Position numbers and translations under genes: made by a program. Shown here in pieces: positions 1 through 9,900 of a stretch of DNA of 60,503 nucleotides. The notes beneath the pieces were generated by a model. It was given only the letters and a program-made list of their open reading frames with translations, ran no database searches and was not told where the DNA came from. Where the stretch lies: the NCBI GenBank assembly GCA_013416795.1, contig RQSC01000008.1:101385-161887 (forward strand), read 5' to 3'. Position 1 is the first letter of the stretch; each line of letters opens with the position of its first letter. Source of the DNA: Prasinococcaceae sp. CCMP 1430. Lineage: Eukaryota > Prasinodermophyta > Palmophyllophyceae > Prasinococcales > Prasinococcaceae.

Positions 1-51
1 CGCGCGCTGAGCGCGGCGTGCGCGGGCCTGGTGGCGGCCCGAGCGTGGGCG

Positions 52-2258
52 ATGGACGGGCCGCCGCCGCCGCCGCCGCTGCCACCGCACTCGGGCGGTG
101 AGGGGCACCAGCAGTCGGAGGCCGAGCTGGAGCTCGACTGTGCGCCGCTCGAGCTGTCCCTCGATCCCGCGGGCGATGACGACGACGAGGAGGAGGCGCG
201 CCGGCTCGGCGCAGGAGATGTGGGTGACGAGCGCTCCACCGAGTGGTTTGCGCCATCGCAGCAGGAAGCGCCTGCGCCCCAGCGGGACCCGCCGCAGCAG
301 CCGCAGCGGGAGCCGCAGCAGGAGCAGCAGCCTGAACAGCCGTCGCAGCAGTCGCAAGAGTGGAAGACCTACGCGACGGTCTTCACCAACCAGAAGGCTG
401 GCATGGATGATATGGTGCACAGCAAGGAGCACATTCAGCGCACTGTGTACGAGATGAGCAAGAACAGCGCCCACTTCAAAAACGAGCGCCGCAAGGAGGC
501 GGCCGCGGATGAGCGCTCCGCGCGAATGCGCTCGCGGCTGGTGGCGGCGCCCCAGGCTGCTGTGGACGCAGCGCGGCGGCGCGCCGACGCAGCGCTCTCG
601 CGGCTAGAGCAGCAGCGATACTCGGGCGGCGGCGACGTGGAGCGAGCGAGAGCGTGGTGTTTGTTCGACATCGACCAGTTCTTCTTCGCGGTGCATGCTC
701 TCAGGGACCCTTCGCTGCACGCCGTGCCCGTCGGCGTGGGCGGCATCGGCATGCTGTCAACTGCCAACTATGCCGCACGCAAGTACGGTGTGCGCGCGGC
801 CATGCCCGGCTTCATCGCCCTGGCACTGTGCCCGCAGCTGAAATTTGTCGCATCCGACTTCCCAGAGTACACACGCGTGTCCCGGCTGTTCCGTGACGCA
901 CTGCGTGAATTCGACCCAGACGGGACGGCGTACCAGGCTGGGCTGGATGAATGCTACGTCGACCTTACTGCCGCCGCCGCGGCGAGGGGCGAGTCGCCGG
1001 CGGAGACGGCCGCCGCTGCGCGCGCCGCGGTAAAGGCTGCAACGGGCATTACAGTGTCCGCAGGGATCGCACCGAGGTGAGCTGGCGCTCGTATGTGCGC
1101 AGCACATGCGCGTGCCCGCGCGCGTGCGTGCCCGCGTGCGTGTGCGTGTGCGTCGCGCGTACACACACGCGCGCGCAGCCGCACGTGCGCACGCTAGCGT
1201 GGAGCGGTGGCAACGCATGGCTGCGCGCCACGTGGCTGATGCGAAGCGCTCTATGCCGCAGCCGTGCGCTGGCGAAGGTGTGCAGCGATATCAACAAGCC
1301 AGACGGGCAGTTCGTGCTGCCTCCAGAACGCGACGCGGTGATGAGTTTCACGCGCGCCCTGCCGCTACGAAAAATTGGAGGCATCGGGCGCATGGCCGAG
1401 CGCTCGCTGCGCTCGGCTCTCGGCGTCGGCGCATGCGGCGAGCTTTTCGAGAAACGTGGAGAACTCATGCTCTTGCAGGACTTCTGGCAGTCGTCCGTGC
1501 CCTTCTACCTTCGCGTCATGAATGGTTGCTTCGACGACTCGCCACCAGCGCGTGACGGTAGAGGGCGCAAGGGCATGAGCGAGGAGCGCACCTTTCGTGC
1601 TACCTCCGATATTGCAGTGCTGGGGCCAAGACTCGACGAAATTGCGTCCCACCTGGCGAAACGGCTGGTCGACGAGGACCTGCAACGCAAGGTGGGCACT
1701 CTCACGCTCAAGGTGAAATGGAATGACTACGTTGTGAGACAGTCGTCACTCGCTCCTCCTGCCCCTCCCGCCAAGGCGCAGAGCATGGGCGCTTCGTGTG
1801 GAGAAGACGCCGAGGAGGCGAAAGCTGGGCGATTCGCGGAGCGCGAGCGCGCGTGGCTCCAAGAGGCCCTCGCAATGGCTGCGCTGCAGATGCTAAGAGA
1901 GCACGCGCGAGTCAAGCCGATCCGGCTGCTCGGACTACGGGCGTCGGGCTTCGAGGCAGGCAAGGCGGCGGCGCTTGCCACAGGCCAGCAGACGCTCGAG
2001 CAGGCCATCGCCGCTGCCGCGCAGCAGCAACCCACCCTCGCGGCCACCCCAGGCGCCGGCAGCGGCGCGGGGGCCCAACAGTCGCAGGAGATCGATCTGG
2101 ACGCGGTGGACGTGTCCGAACAGGAGAACATCCTCCGACAGATAGAGCAGCAGCAGCTGCAGCGCGGCAAGCGCGCTCCCAGCGGCGCCAAGGGTACTGC
2201 GAAGCGCGCGAAAGGCCAGAAGTCACTGCAGGCCTTTTTTGGCAAGCGCAGCGCCTGA
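52..2258 (+). CDS. POLK: DNA polymerase kappa (Y-family translesion polymerase)
   Basis: Translesion DNA polymerase that extends past bulky lesions in the nucleus. Two exons, 52-1076 and 1262-2258, joined AG|GTGAGC to GCCGCAG, restore the family segment SAGIAPSRALAKVCSD. The first ATG is at 52; upstream in-frame codons lack ATG. After a Pro/Glu/Gln-rich head comes the kappa-specific N-clasp (KAGMDDMVHSKEHIQ), then the palm with FDIDQFFFAV (metal Asp) and GLDECYVDLT (usual form SLDEAYLD), fingers with NYAARKYGVRAAMPGFIA, and a little-finger domain around VGTLTLKVKW. The last residues, QKSLQAFF, form a textbook PCNA-interacting PIP box. About 673 aa, shorter than animal kappa because the UBZ zinc fingers are missing. 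It converges with the PIP kinase gene 106 bp downstream. Identity is certain at family level; the exact start is less sure. Confidence 0.93.
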
Positions 2259-2364
2259 GAAGGCGCTCGCGCGTGGGGGCGCGCGCGTAAGTATTGTATA
2301 GTGTGTGACACAGAAGAATATCGCGCCCTCCGACGCCGCGTCGGCCGCAGCGTGATCAGCCCTG

Positions 2365-3651
2365 CTAATCGTCGAAAGTCGCCTCGGCATCCAAAAAGAC
2401 CTCCTCGGGGGCGACGCCGACGCCGACGTCCGTCGCATTCGCGTAGCCCGCGTTGGCACCTCCCCCCGCGCCGCCCTCCGTTTGTACCCCGTCTACCAGG
2501 CCATCCACTGCCTTGAAGCGCTTCGTGAAGAAGCCCATGAACTGCTCCTCGTAGTCCGTGGGTGGCACAGTCGAGATGGGCTTGGGCGCAAAAAGTTTCT
2601 TGATGATGTGCGCCGTGCGCTTCTTTGACGTCCAGCGCTGCAGGAAGTCGATGACGCCAAAGTACATGATGGTGGCCTTGTCGCCATCGACCACCACCAG
2701 CGGCGGCGCGTGCAGATCGCCATCGCCGGGTACGCGAGCGTCCTCGCGTGCGCGCGCGGCACTCGTCTGGCGCACAGCAATGATGAGCGAGTAGTCCATG
2801 AGTTCCAACGAGCGCATGAGCGTGGCGTCGCCTTGGAGCGTGCCCAGCGTGCGTGTGCGCTGCTGCGCGCTCATGCGATGGACGTCGTTGAAGGCGGTCG
2901 TCTTGCCGCGTTTGTAGCGCTTTCGAAGGTCGTCCACCGCGCAACCACCCATGCAGCCCTCGCTGGCCATCCAGGGCACGTTCCAACAGCGCTTGTGCAC
3001 CTGTTCGACCTCCTCGCCATCGAGCACCATCAGTTTGTCGTCGGCGGTCCCCTTGAGGTCGTACACCTTGTGCCAGCCGCCCTCGCCCTCCGCCGACTTG
3101 TCAGCGGGCAGACAATTACCCATCGCCACGTACGTTTTGCCGTCTTTCGCACGCACGAAGAGCGCGAGGAAGCGGCAGATGAAAGACGGGCGCGTGGTCA
3201 TATGCTCCACGTAAGCCGCCTGGAAGTCAGCCGCGCGGATGGTCTCCTCGTCCTCGCCGCACACCTCCTTCACGAAGAAGTGCCGGCATGCGGTGCGCGC
3301 TATCAGCTGACCACCCTTGCCGCCACTCGGCGCGAGCGCTTTGAAGCTGAACGCATCCCCTGCAAGGAAGTCGTCCGGGACGCCGAAATGCCGGCGCAGC
3401 TGTACCAATGCATGCGCCAGGTCGCACGCACGGGTCGGAGCGGAGCGCGCAGGCGCGCAGGAGAGATCGAGCGATCCGGACGGAGACGCCGCGGTACCAG
3501 CGTGCGCACGCGCGGGCGCCAGCGTCAGTTTTCGGCGTGCTCGTGCGCCGGTGGCGCCGGGGCGCTTTCGCGCGCGCGTCCGCACCTGCGAGAAGCACGC
3601 GTCATCCACCGTCTTGCAAGCCTCGCCGCCCACGTCGAGCTCCCGCGCCAT
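2365..3651 (-). CDS. Phosphatidylinositol phosphate kinase (PIPK), type II-like activation loop
   Basis: Lipid kinase that makes PI(4,5)P2 from a monophosphorylated phosphoinositide. Single exon, 428 aa from the first ATG (MARELDVGG); the frame stays open upstream but without ATG. The catalytic core shows YDLKG, MDYSLIIAV and YFGVIDFLQRW, the family's conserved kinase blocks. In the activation loop the sequence reads SKKRTAHIIKK followed by ISTVPPTDY, which aligns with the KKAAHAAK...EISTVNPEQY loop of PI5P 4-kinases; the residue that separates type I (Glu) from type II (Ala) appears to be Ala. There is no MORN repeat or chaperonin domain. The N-terminal 120 residues are Ala/Arg-rich and low complexity. 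A paired TAGGGT element lies about 290 bp upstream. Substrate choice is inference. Confidence 0.85.
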   Translation of the reverse strand: MARELDVGGEACKTVDDACFSQVRTRARKRPGATGARARRKLTLAPARAHAGTAASPSGSLDLSCAPARSAPTRACDLAHALVQLRRHFGVPDDFLAGDAFSFKALAPSGGKGGQLIARTACRHFFVKEVCGEDEETIRAADFQAAYVEHMTTRPSFICRFLALFVRAKDGKTYVAMGNCLPADKSAEGEGGWHKVYDLKGTADDKLMVLDGEEVEQVHKRCWNVPWMASEGCMGGCAVDDLRKRYKRGKTTAFNDVHRMSAQQRTRTLGTLQGDATLMRSLELMDYSLIIAVRQTSAARAREDARVPGDGDLHAPPLVVVDGDKATIMYFGVIDFLQRWTSKKRTAHIIKKLFAPKPISTVPPTDYEEQFMGFFTKRFKAVDGLVDGVQTEGGAGGGANAGYANATDVGVGVAPEEVFLDAEATFDD

Positions 3652-3937
3652 GGCGCACCGCGCCGCTTCCCTCTCCCACGCCCGACCCTCCCCCCCCCCG
3701 CGCCGCGCGATTGCCACGCGCTTGCAGGCCGACGCTGGGCAGGCAGGGCGCGGGTGCTTCGATCGGGCGTCCCGCGGCCTCGCCTCGCTTCCCTTTCCAA
3801 TGCCCGCCACCGCCTCCCCTCCCCCGGTGAGCGCGCGCCGCGCGCTCTGTGGCCGCCCCTCGCACCATGCCGCGGGTGTTCGCCGATCCGGCCGGGGCTC
3901 GCGCGCCGCATTCGAACTGGGCCCTCAATCAAATATT

Positions 3938-3963
3938 AACCCTACCACGCCTTTACCCTAAAT
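3938..3963 (-). promoter_or_regulatory. Paired TAGGGT element upstream of the PIP kinase
   Basis: On the minus strand two TAGGGT cores (forward 3956-3962 and 3939-3945) lie 17 nt apart, the second running into TTAATATTTG. The same paired arrangement, in sense orientation, occurs before PRMT3 (23713-23742) and GEN1 (29834-29866). The function as a promoter element is inferred from position and recurrence. Confidence 0.4.
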
Positions 3964-4100
3964 CGGCCCCAGCTCTACAAGACAACGCGTAACCTTAATC
4001 AGAGCGGACGTGTCCGCAAGAGGGTGGGGCGCGCACGGCACCCGGAAGGCATCTCCGGTACCCGCAGGGTATCAGGGTCTGAATAAGATACCTTGTGAAT

Positions 4101-4200
4101 GATATTTGATGGTGCATTCATGGCACGTCGCGTTTGGGTTCGAAGCGCAGGATGATATTTGATGGTGGATTCATTGCATATCGGGTTTGGGTTCGGAGCG
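4101..4200. repeat. Two-copy tandem repeat, 53-bp period, in intergenic DNA
   Basis: Two imperfect copies start with GATATTTGATGGTG at 4101 and 4154 and both contain a GGGTTTGGGTTCG-like end. They sit in the 833-bp spacer (3652-4484) between the 5' end of the PIP kinase and the 3' end of the carrier gene. I see no gene in that spacer. Confidence 0.7.
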
Positions 4201-4484
4201 TCTCGAAGCCGCAGGAGGAAACATCAAAGATGTCATCCGCGCGTGCGCACGCGCGCCCCGTTGGCGCCTCTAGCTAGTAGACCTCCCATGTAGTCTGTCC
4301 TTGAGACAAAGTTTTAGAGCATATCATCTGTACAACTCTGGGTGACGCGTCTCACGCGCTACGTCTGCCAAAAGCGACGTCCCTGGGCTCTGTTCGGCGA
4401 GGTGGAGCATGGGTCGGTCGGTGAGTAAGGGAGGGGAGGGGGGAGGTACTAGCTCCAGAGACGGCAGCTCTTGGGTCACAGTGT

Positions 4485-5703
4485 TTACTGCAGGGAGCGT
4501 GCGCGCGATCGATGTCAGCAACAGCGCACTCATTCCAATCTCCTGAGGTCGCGCGCGTCCATTCGCGCGTGCGCGCATGCGCCCAAGAGCGCGCGAGGAC
4601 GCACCGTATCCGTCTTGGCCTTCTCCAGGCCGAGCACGTCCTTGAGAACACCGTACATGACCAGTCGGATGGCATTCTGCGGGACCACCTTCACCGTATT
4701 AGCCCACCAGCCTTGATAGAAGCCGTTGATGAAACCCTCTTTGCTGGCGATGGTCACCAGAGCGTTGCCCATGCTGCTGTACGTGTTGCCCGCCATCTGC
4801 ATCCTCCTCCGCACCGTATCGAGGGGATAGCACACCGTAGTGGCCACCGTCCCCGCCGCCGCGCCAACGAAAAGCTTGGTGACCACGCCAGGCGGGACGC
4901 CCGCCTCAGCGATCTTGTTGTTAATGGTGTCGAATGAGAAGAAGTTGAGCGCAGTGTAGGGCGCCACGCCGACGAGCGTGGGGAAGATGCCTTTGAACAT
5001 CGAGCCCGCCCCTTCCTTCGCGATCATTGAGCGCGCGGCGTGGATGGGCCCATGGTATCCACTGTTGGGCATGGCCAGCCGCAGGCGCACGGTGTCGAGA
5101 GGGTGCGTGAGCGCTGTGCCGGTCATGCCCGCCAGGCCACCGGCCACCAGCCGGCGCGCCGTGGTCAGGTTGCCATTCTCATCCGCGAGGAAGGCCTTGT
5201 ACTGGTCGTTGGCGGCGAGCTGCGCGGCCGAGTACGGGAAAATGCGGATGATGTTGACGCCGTTGCCCTTCCAGTACGCAAGAATGCCCTCCTCCTTGGC
5301 GATCTTGACCAGCGCCTGCCCCACGCCCGTGTACGCGCCCTGAGCGGCACCGCCCTGTCCGAGCGCCTGCACCTGCATGAGGAGCTTAATGCGGTCGAGC
5401 GGCGCCGTGCATGTGCGCGCGATGGCACCCGCGCCACCGCCCGCGAAGAAGAGCTGCCAAACGCGAGCACGCGGTGCGCGACAGGCGGCGCAGGCGCGGT
5501 GCGTGCCACGGAAATGCGCAGTCAGCCACGCGGTCGGCCGGCGCGCGCGCGCTGTGGAAGGGGCTGGGGAGGAGGCGCACAGCGGCGGCGACGCGCTCGG
5601 AGATACGTGAGCGGTCGGCGAACCGCACGCGCCTCACCTTTGCGCTGCGCTCATACTGGCCGAGGAAGCCGCCGGCCGCCGGCTGTCGGGCGCGACGCTG
5701 CAT
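4485..5703 (-). CDS. Mitochondrial carrier family (SLC25) transporter
   Basis: Inner-membrane (or plastid) solute carrier with three tandem repeats. Exon 1 is 5638-5703 (22 codons from ATG), donor AAG|GTGAGG. Exon 2 begins at 5453 with LFFAGGGAGAIARTC. The three PxD/E signatures are visible: APLDRIKLLMQ, THPLDTVRLRLA and CYPLDTVRRRMQM. No EF-hands. The GNGVNIIRIFPYSA stretch resembles nucleotide or CoA carriers (ATP-Mg/Pi, thylakoid ADP/ATP, CoA); RRRMQM is close to, but not, the RRRMMM of ADP/ATP carriers. The 3' end is ambiguous: after KAKTDT a GTGCGT donor (4604) can splice to CCTGCAG|TAA at 4487, giving 305 aa; reading through instead ends at 4530 with an unlike Arg/Ala tail. I prefer the spliced end. 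Confidence 0.82.
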
Positions 5704-6650
5704 GAGTCAGTTTCGCAGAGCGCGCGCCCGCGCGCGCGCGCGCGGCAGCCACACGATGGGCCGCCGTTCGCCGCCCCGCGAATTCGCGCCCGCGCGCCGC
5801 GAAAAGCGAATGCGGCCGATCCTCTCAGCGCGCGTTTCGCGCAGCGGCCCGCGATGCGAAACAGTCATCGTCGACTTTAAGGGTTGGCACGAACCCAATC
5901 CAAACCAATTTCAGCATGTCATTTGCAAACGTGCCTGTCATGAGCATTTAGGGTCTGGGACTCCGTGCGCTGGCGTTCATTCATCATTCGCGCATCACAC
6001 ACACGCATTGAGCACTTCGAAGAAAGAGCCCGCCCGGTCGGTATCGCTACGTGAGGAGATGACTGATCTCCCGTGGTTGTGTGTGACTGTACATTCAATC
6101 ACGAGTTTGGACGGAGCGAAACTTGCCGAATTGGAATTGCCGCCGGCGAGGCGAATGAAACGACGCGGCTCGATTGATCGAGGAAAAGCAAGCCACGCCG
6201 GCAAAAACGCAATGAAAATCGCATCCGAAAACCGGAGCATCGATCCGATGCATCCATCCATCCATCGATCGGTCAGATCAATCGATCCGCGCCGCCGCTT
6301 GGTTTGCCCCGCCGGCGATCCGTCTCCCACCACCAACAACAAAAAACGGATCCCAAAAAAAAACGGCAGAATCGGATGACTGACGGACTGACTGACTGAC
6401 TGACTGCATTGCAATTGGATTGATGGATTGGTGGATTGCGGGAGACGACGAGGCGCGGCCCGGCCGGAAGGGGCAGAGGAGCAGGCTCCCGGATGGGATG
6501 TTGCGGGCGCGAGCGCGCGCGCGCGGCGCGCGGGGCGGGGAAAACTGTATGTTTTTCCCCGGTTGGGTGGGGCTCGATCGATCGAGCTCGGGCTCGAGAG
6601 GCGCGTCGCCGCGGCCGTTCGCGCCAGACGGCGCGCGCGCGGCACGTCAN
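5704..6650. other. Divergent spacer between carrier and acetyl-CoA carboxylase
   Basis: No gene is supported here. It holds an alternating CG tract near 5723-5744, an AT-richer island (about 5870-6420) with poly-A runs and CATC repeats, a five-fold GACT tandem repeat at 6386-6406, and ends at a single undetermined base (6650), an assembly flag just before a foreign-looking coding fragment. Confidence 0.6.
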
Positions 6651-6791
6651 GCGGCCGAGAGTGGCGAGGACCCCATCCAGCTCGCCGCGCGCTTCGCGGA
6701 CGAGTTTCACGTCGACATGGAGGCGCTGCGCTGCCTGCCGCCCACCTTCGAGCCGCGTGTGTCGCAGCACATGGACGACATCATCGCCATC
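6651..6791 (+). pseudogene. Orphan cysteinyl-tRNA synthetase fragment
   Basis: About 47 codons read AAESGEDPIQLAARF, DEFHVDMEALRCLPP and FEPRVSQHMDDIIAI in order. This matches the class I CysRS segment between the first-half HIGH region and the GHAY-type block (compare DMEALNVLPPD..TRVSEYVPEIV in animals). Neither the HIGH motif before it nor the zinc-site and KMSKS parts after it are nearby; the reading continues as Arg/Ala-rich sequence and then acetyl-CoA carboxylase begins at 6916. Position 6650 immediately before is an N. It is either one exon stranded by misassembly, or a relic. I call it a gene fragment, not a working gene. Confidence 0.6.
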
Positions 6792-6915
6792 CGCCAGCGC
6801 CGCGAGCGCGCGGCTCGCGCGGCTCGCGCTGGCGAACGCGGCCACCGGGGCGTCGCGACGTGCGTGTTCCCTGCATCGCCCTGACGCTCGCGCGCGCGCG
6901 CTGCCGCCCGCGCAG

Positions 6916-9900
6916 TGGCGGCCTCCAAGGCGATCCGCTCGATGCGGCGCTGGGCATACCAGGTGACGCGCCGTCGCGACTCGCTGCGCCTGGTGGTGAT
7001 GGCGACGCCCGAGGACATAAAAGCAAACGCGGAGTACGTGCGCCTCGCTGACGACTTCGTGCACGTGCCGGGCGGCGCAAACAAGAACAATTTCAACAAC
7101 ATTGACCTCATCGTCAAGACGGCCATCCAGTGCGAAGTCGACGCCGTCTGGCCCGGCTGGGGCCACGCGAGCGAGAACCCCCGCCTGCCGCGCGACCTCG
7201 ATGCGGCCGGCATCGTCTTCATGGGCCCGCCCGCGTCGGCCATCGACGCCGTGGGTGACAAGATCCGCGCAAACCTGCTCGCGCAGTCAAACCGCGTCAA
7301 CGTCATCCCGTGGTCGGGCACGGGCCTGACCCTGGAGGGTACCACGGTTCCGCCCGAGACGATGGAGGCTGCGTGCGTCCACTCCGCCGAGGAGGCGCTC
7401 GCGAGCGCTCAGAAGATCGGCTACCCCATCATGGTGAAGGCCTCGGAGGGTGGCGGCGGCAAGGGCATCCGCATGGTGAACACGGACGAGGAGTGCGTGA
7501 ATGGCTACAACCAGGTCATCGCCGAGGTCATTGGCTCGCCCGTTTTTTTGCAGAAGCTCAGCCAGCGCTCGCGCCACCTGGAGGTGCAGGTGCTCGCCGA
7601 CGCGTACGGCACGGCCGTGCACCTCTACTCGCGCGACTGCTCCGTGCAACGCCGTCACCAAAAGATCATCGAGGAGGGACCCGTGGTCGTGGCCCCGGCG
7701 GACGTGCGCAGGGAGCTCGAGGACGGTGCCGTGCGGCTGTGCGAGGCCGTTGGGTACCGCTCGGCCGGCACCGTGGAGTACCTGTACAACGGCGACGAGT
7801 ACTCTTTCCTCGAGGTGAACCCGCGCCTGCAGGTCGAGCACCCGGTCACAGAGTCCATCACTGGCATCAACATCCCGGCCTGCCAGCTGCAGGTCGCCAT
7901 GGGCATCCCCCTGCACCGCATCGCCGACGTGCGCGCCTACTATGGCTGTGACCGGGAGGGAGATGATGTGATCGACTTCTCAAACACGCGCCCCAATCCT
8001 CCGCTCTGCCACTGCATGGCCGCGCGCATCACCGCCGAGGACCCGGAGGAGGGCTTTAAGCCCTCGTCGGGGCGCATCACCGAGCTCGCCTTCCGCTCGC
8101 AGCCCAACGTGAGCGCCAACTTTTCGATATCCACGACGGGCGAAGTGCACCAGTTCGCGGACTCTCAGTTCGGCCACGTCTTCGCGTGCGGACGGACCCG
8201 CGACGACGCGAACCGCCTGCTTGTGCACACGCTTAGTGAGCTCACCATCCGCGGAGAGATTGCGAACAACGTGAAGTACGTGGCCAATCTGCTCGAGAGG
8301 CCCGAGTTCGTCGCCAACGAGCACGACACCGCGTGGCTCGATGGCCTCATCGCGACGAAGCACAAGCCAAAGCCCGTGCCTCCGCAGGTTGCGGTTCTCT
8401 GCGGTGCCATCGTGCAGGCCGTGGAGTGCACGCGCGCCGCGCAGGAGCACGCGGTCGGTGTGCTCGCCCGCGGCGTGTCGCCCAGCGCGCAAGAGCTGCG
8501 TTTCAACGAGCTCATCTTTGAGCTCATCTACAACGACGTGAAGTACCGCCTCCGCGTCACGCGCGGCTCAGCGGACTCGTTTTTGGTGTGGTGCAACGGC
8601 GCGCTCACCAAGGCGCACGTGGTGACGCTCGCCGACGGTGGCTTCCTCGTGCTGGTCGACGGCCAGTCCCACAAGGTGTACGAGAACCTCTCCAAGGTTG
8701 GGAAGCGCATCATGATCGACGGTGCGCCCTGCTTCTTCCCCGACGACTTGGACCCCTCGTGCCTGGTGGCCACGTCCGCCGGCAAGCTGGTCGAGTACCT
8801 CGTGCCCGACGGTGGAAAGGTGGCCGCAGGCCAGCCCTACGCCAACATGGAAGCGATGAAGATGATCCTGCCGCTTGTCGCGGGCGTCGCGGGCACCATC
8901 AACCACAAGGTCGCCCCCGGGAGCGCCATTGACCTCGGCGAGACCATCGCTAAGCTCGACTTGGAGGACCCCTCGAAGGTGAAGCTGGTCCCGATGTTTG
9001 ACGGCCAGTTCCCTGCGCTTGCGCCACGCCGCTCGTCGTCGAAGGGCGCGGGTGAAGTGCAAAACCTCGCCGACGCCTTCGTCACCGCGCGCGAGAGCCT
9101 AACAAACCTGATGAGGGGCGAGGACGTTATCGGGGACCCATTCTCAGAGCTGATGACCTTCCTGTCCGACCCGCGCCTGGCCGTGCAGATGATGGGCGAG
9201 CAGGTCGAACTGCTCGCGGCCACGCTTCCCGACGCTCCCGCGAGGGAGCTGATGTCGCTGCAGCGCGCGGCTGCCTCCACCGCCTCGACGCTCGCCGAGT
9301 CAAAGTACGGTCGCAAGGGCCTCGGTGAGGACGACATCTCTCTCATCGTCAAGTCGTACAAGGCCTTCCTCGCAAAGCACGCTGATGCCGCGCCTCTCGC
9401 GATCGTCGAGGGGATGGAGGCTGTGCTCGACAAGTTCCAGGACGGCTTCGCCGTGTTCGGCACGGGCGTGCTCTGCTCTTTGCTGCAGGAATATCTCGAC
9501 GTCGAGAACGCCTTCTCGGGCCTGCCGCTGCAGGACGCCATGCTGGCGCTGCGCGAGGCGCACGCCGACGATCTGAGCAAGGCGGTTGAATTCGGCTACT
9601 CGCACATGTCCCTCAACCGCAAGAATGCGCTCGTGGTTGAGGTACTCATTCAGCTCGCCGACATGACGCACGTGCTGGAGGTGGCCGAGATCATTTCTTC
9701 CCTCACCGCGCTCGAGGGCTCTGCGTACTCGGACGTCGTGCAGGCGGCCAACAAGGCGCTGCTAGCGGCCGAGGGCCAGCAGCGCGACTCGGACCGCAAG
9801 TGGAAGTCCCTGCAAGAGCATTTCAAGATGAGCCTCGACCTGCTCAAGGATATTCAGTCGGACGATGAGGACGCGAACTCCCCGCGCATCCGTGTGCGTC

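Noticed and set aside
1727..3939. Long open frames antisense to Pol kappa (1727-2986) and to the PIP kinase (2710-3939)
   Set aside because: Composition-driven shadow frames in GC-rich coding DNA; they show no family motifs and their residues are Arg/Ala/His-rich, while the opposite strand encodes recognised enzymes.
4101..4200. Two-copy repeat as a CRISPR array
   Set aside because: Only two imperfect copies, no regular spacers, and the DNA is clearly nuclear eukaryotic.
4530..4604. Arg/Ala-rich 24-residue tail of the mitochondrial carrier
   Set aside because: It follows a strong GTGCGT donor directly after a natural carrier C-terminus and reads like translated intron; splicing to a TAA at 4487 is preferred.
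6800..6880. LALANAATGAS as the missing VLIANNG segment of acetyl-CoA carboxylase
   Set aside because: A GTGCGTG donor could join it in phase, but the Asn-Asn-Gly core is absent and the preceding codons in that frame are not ACC-like; resemblance is probably chance.
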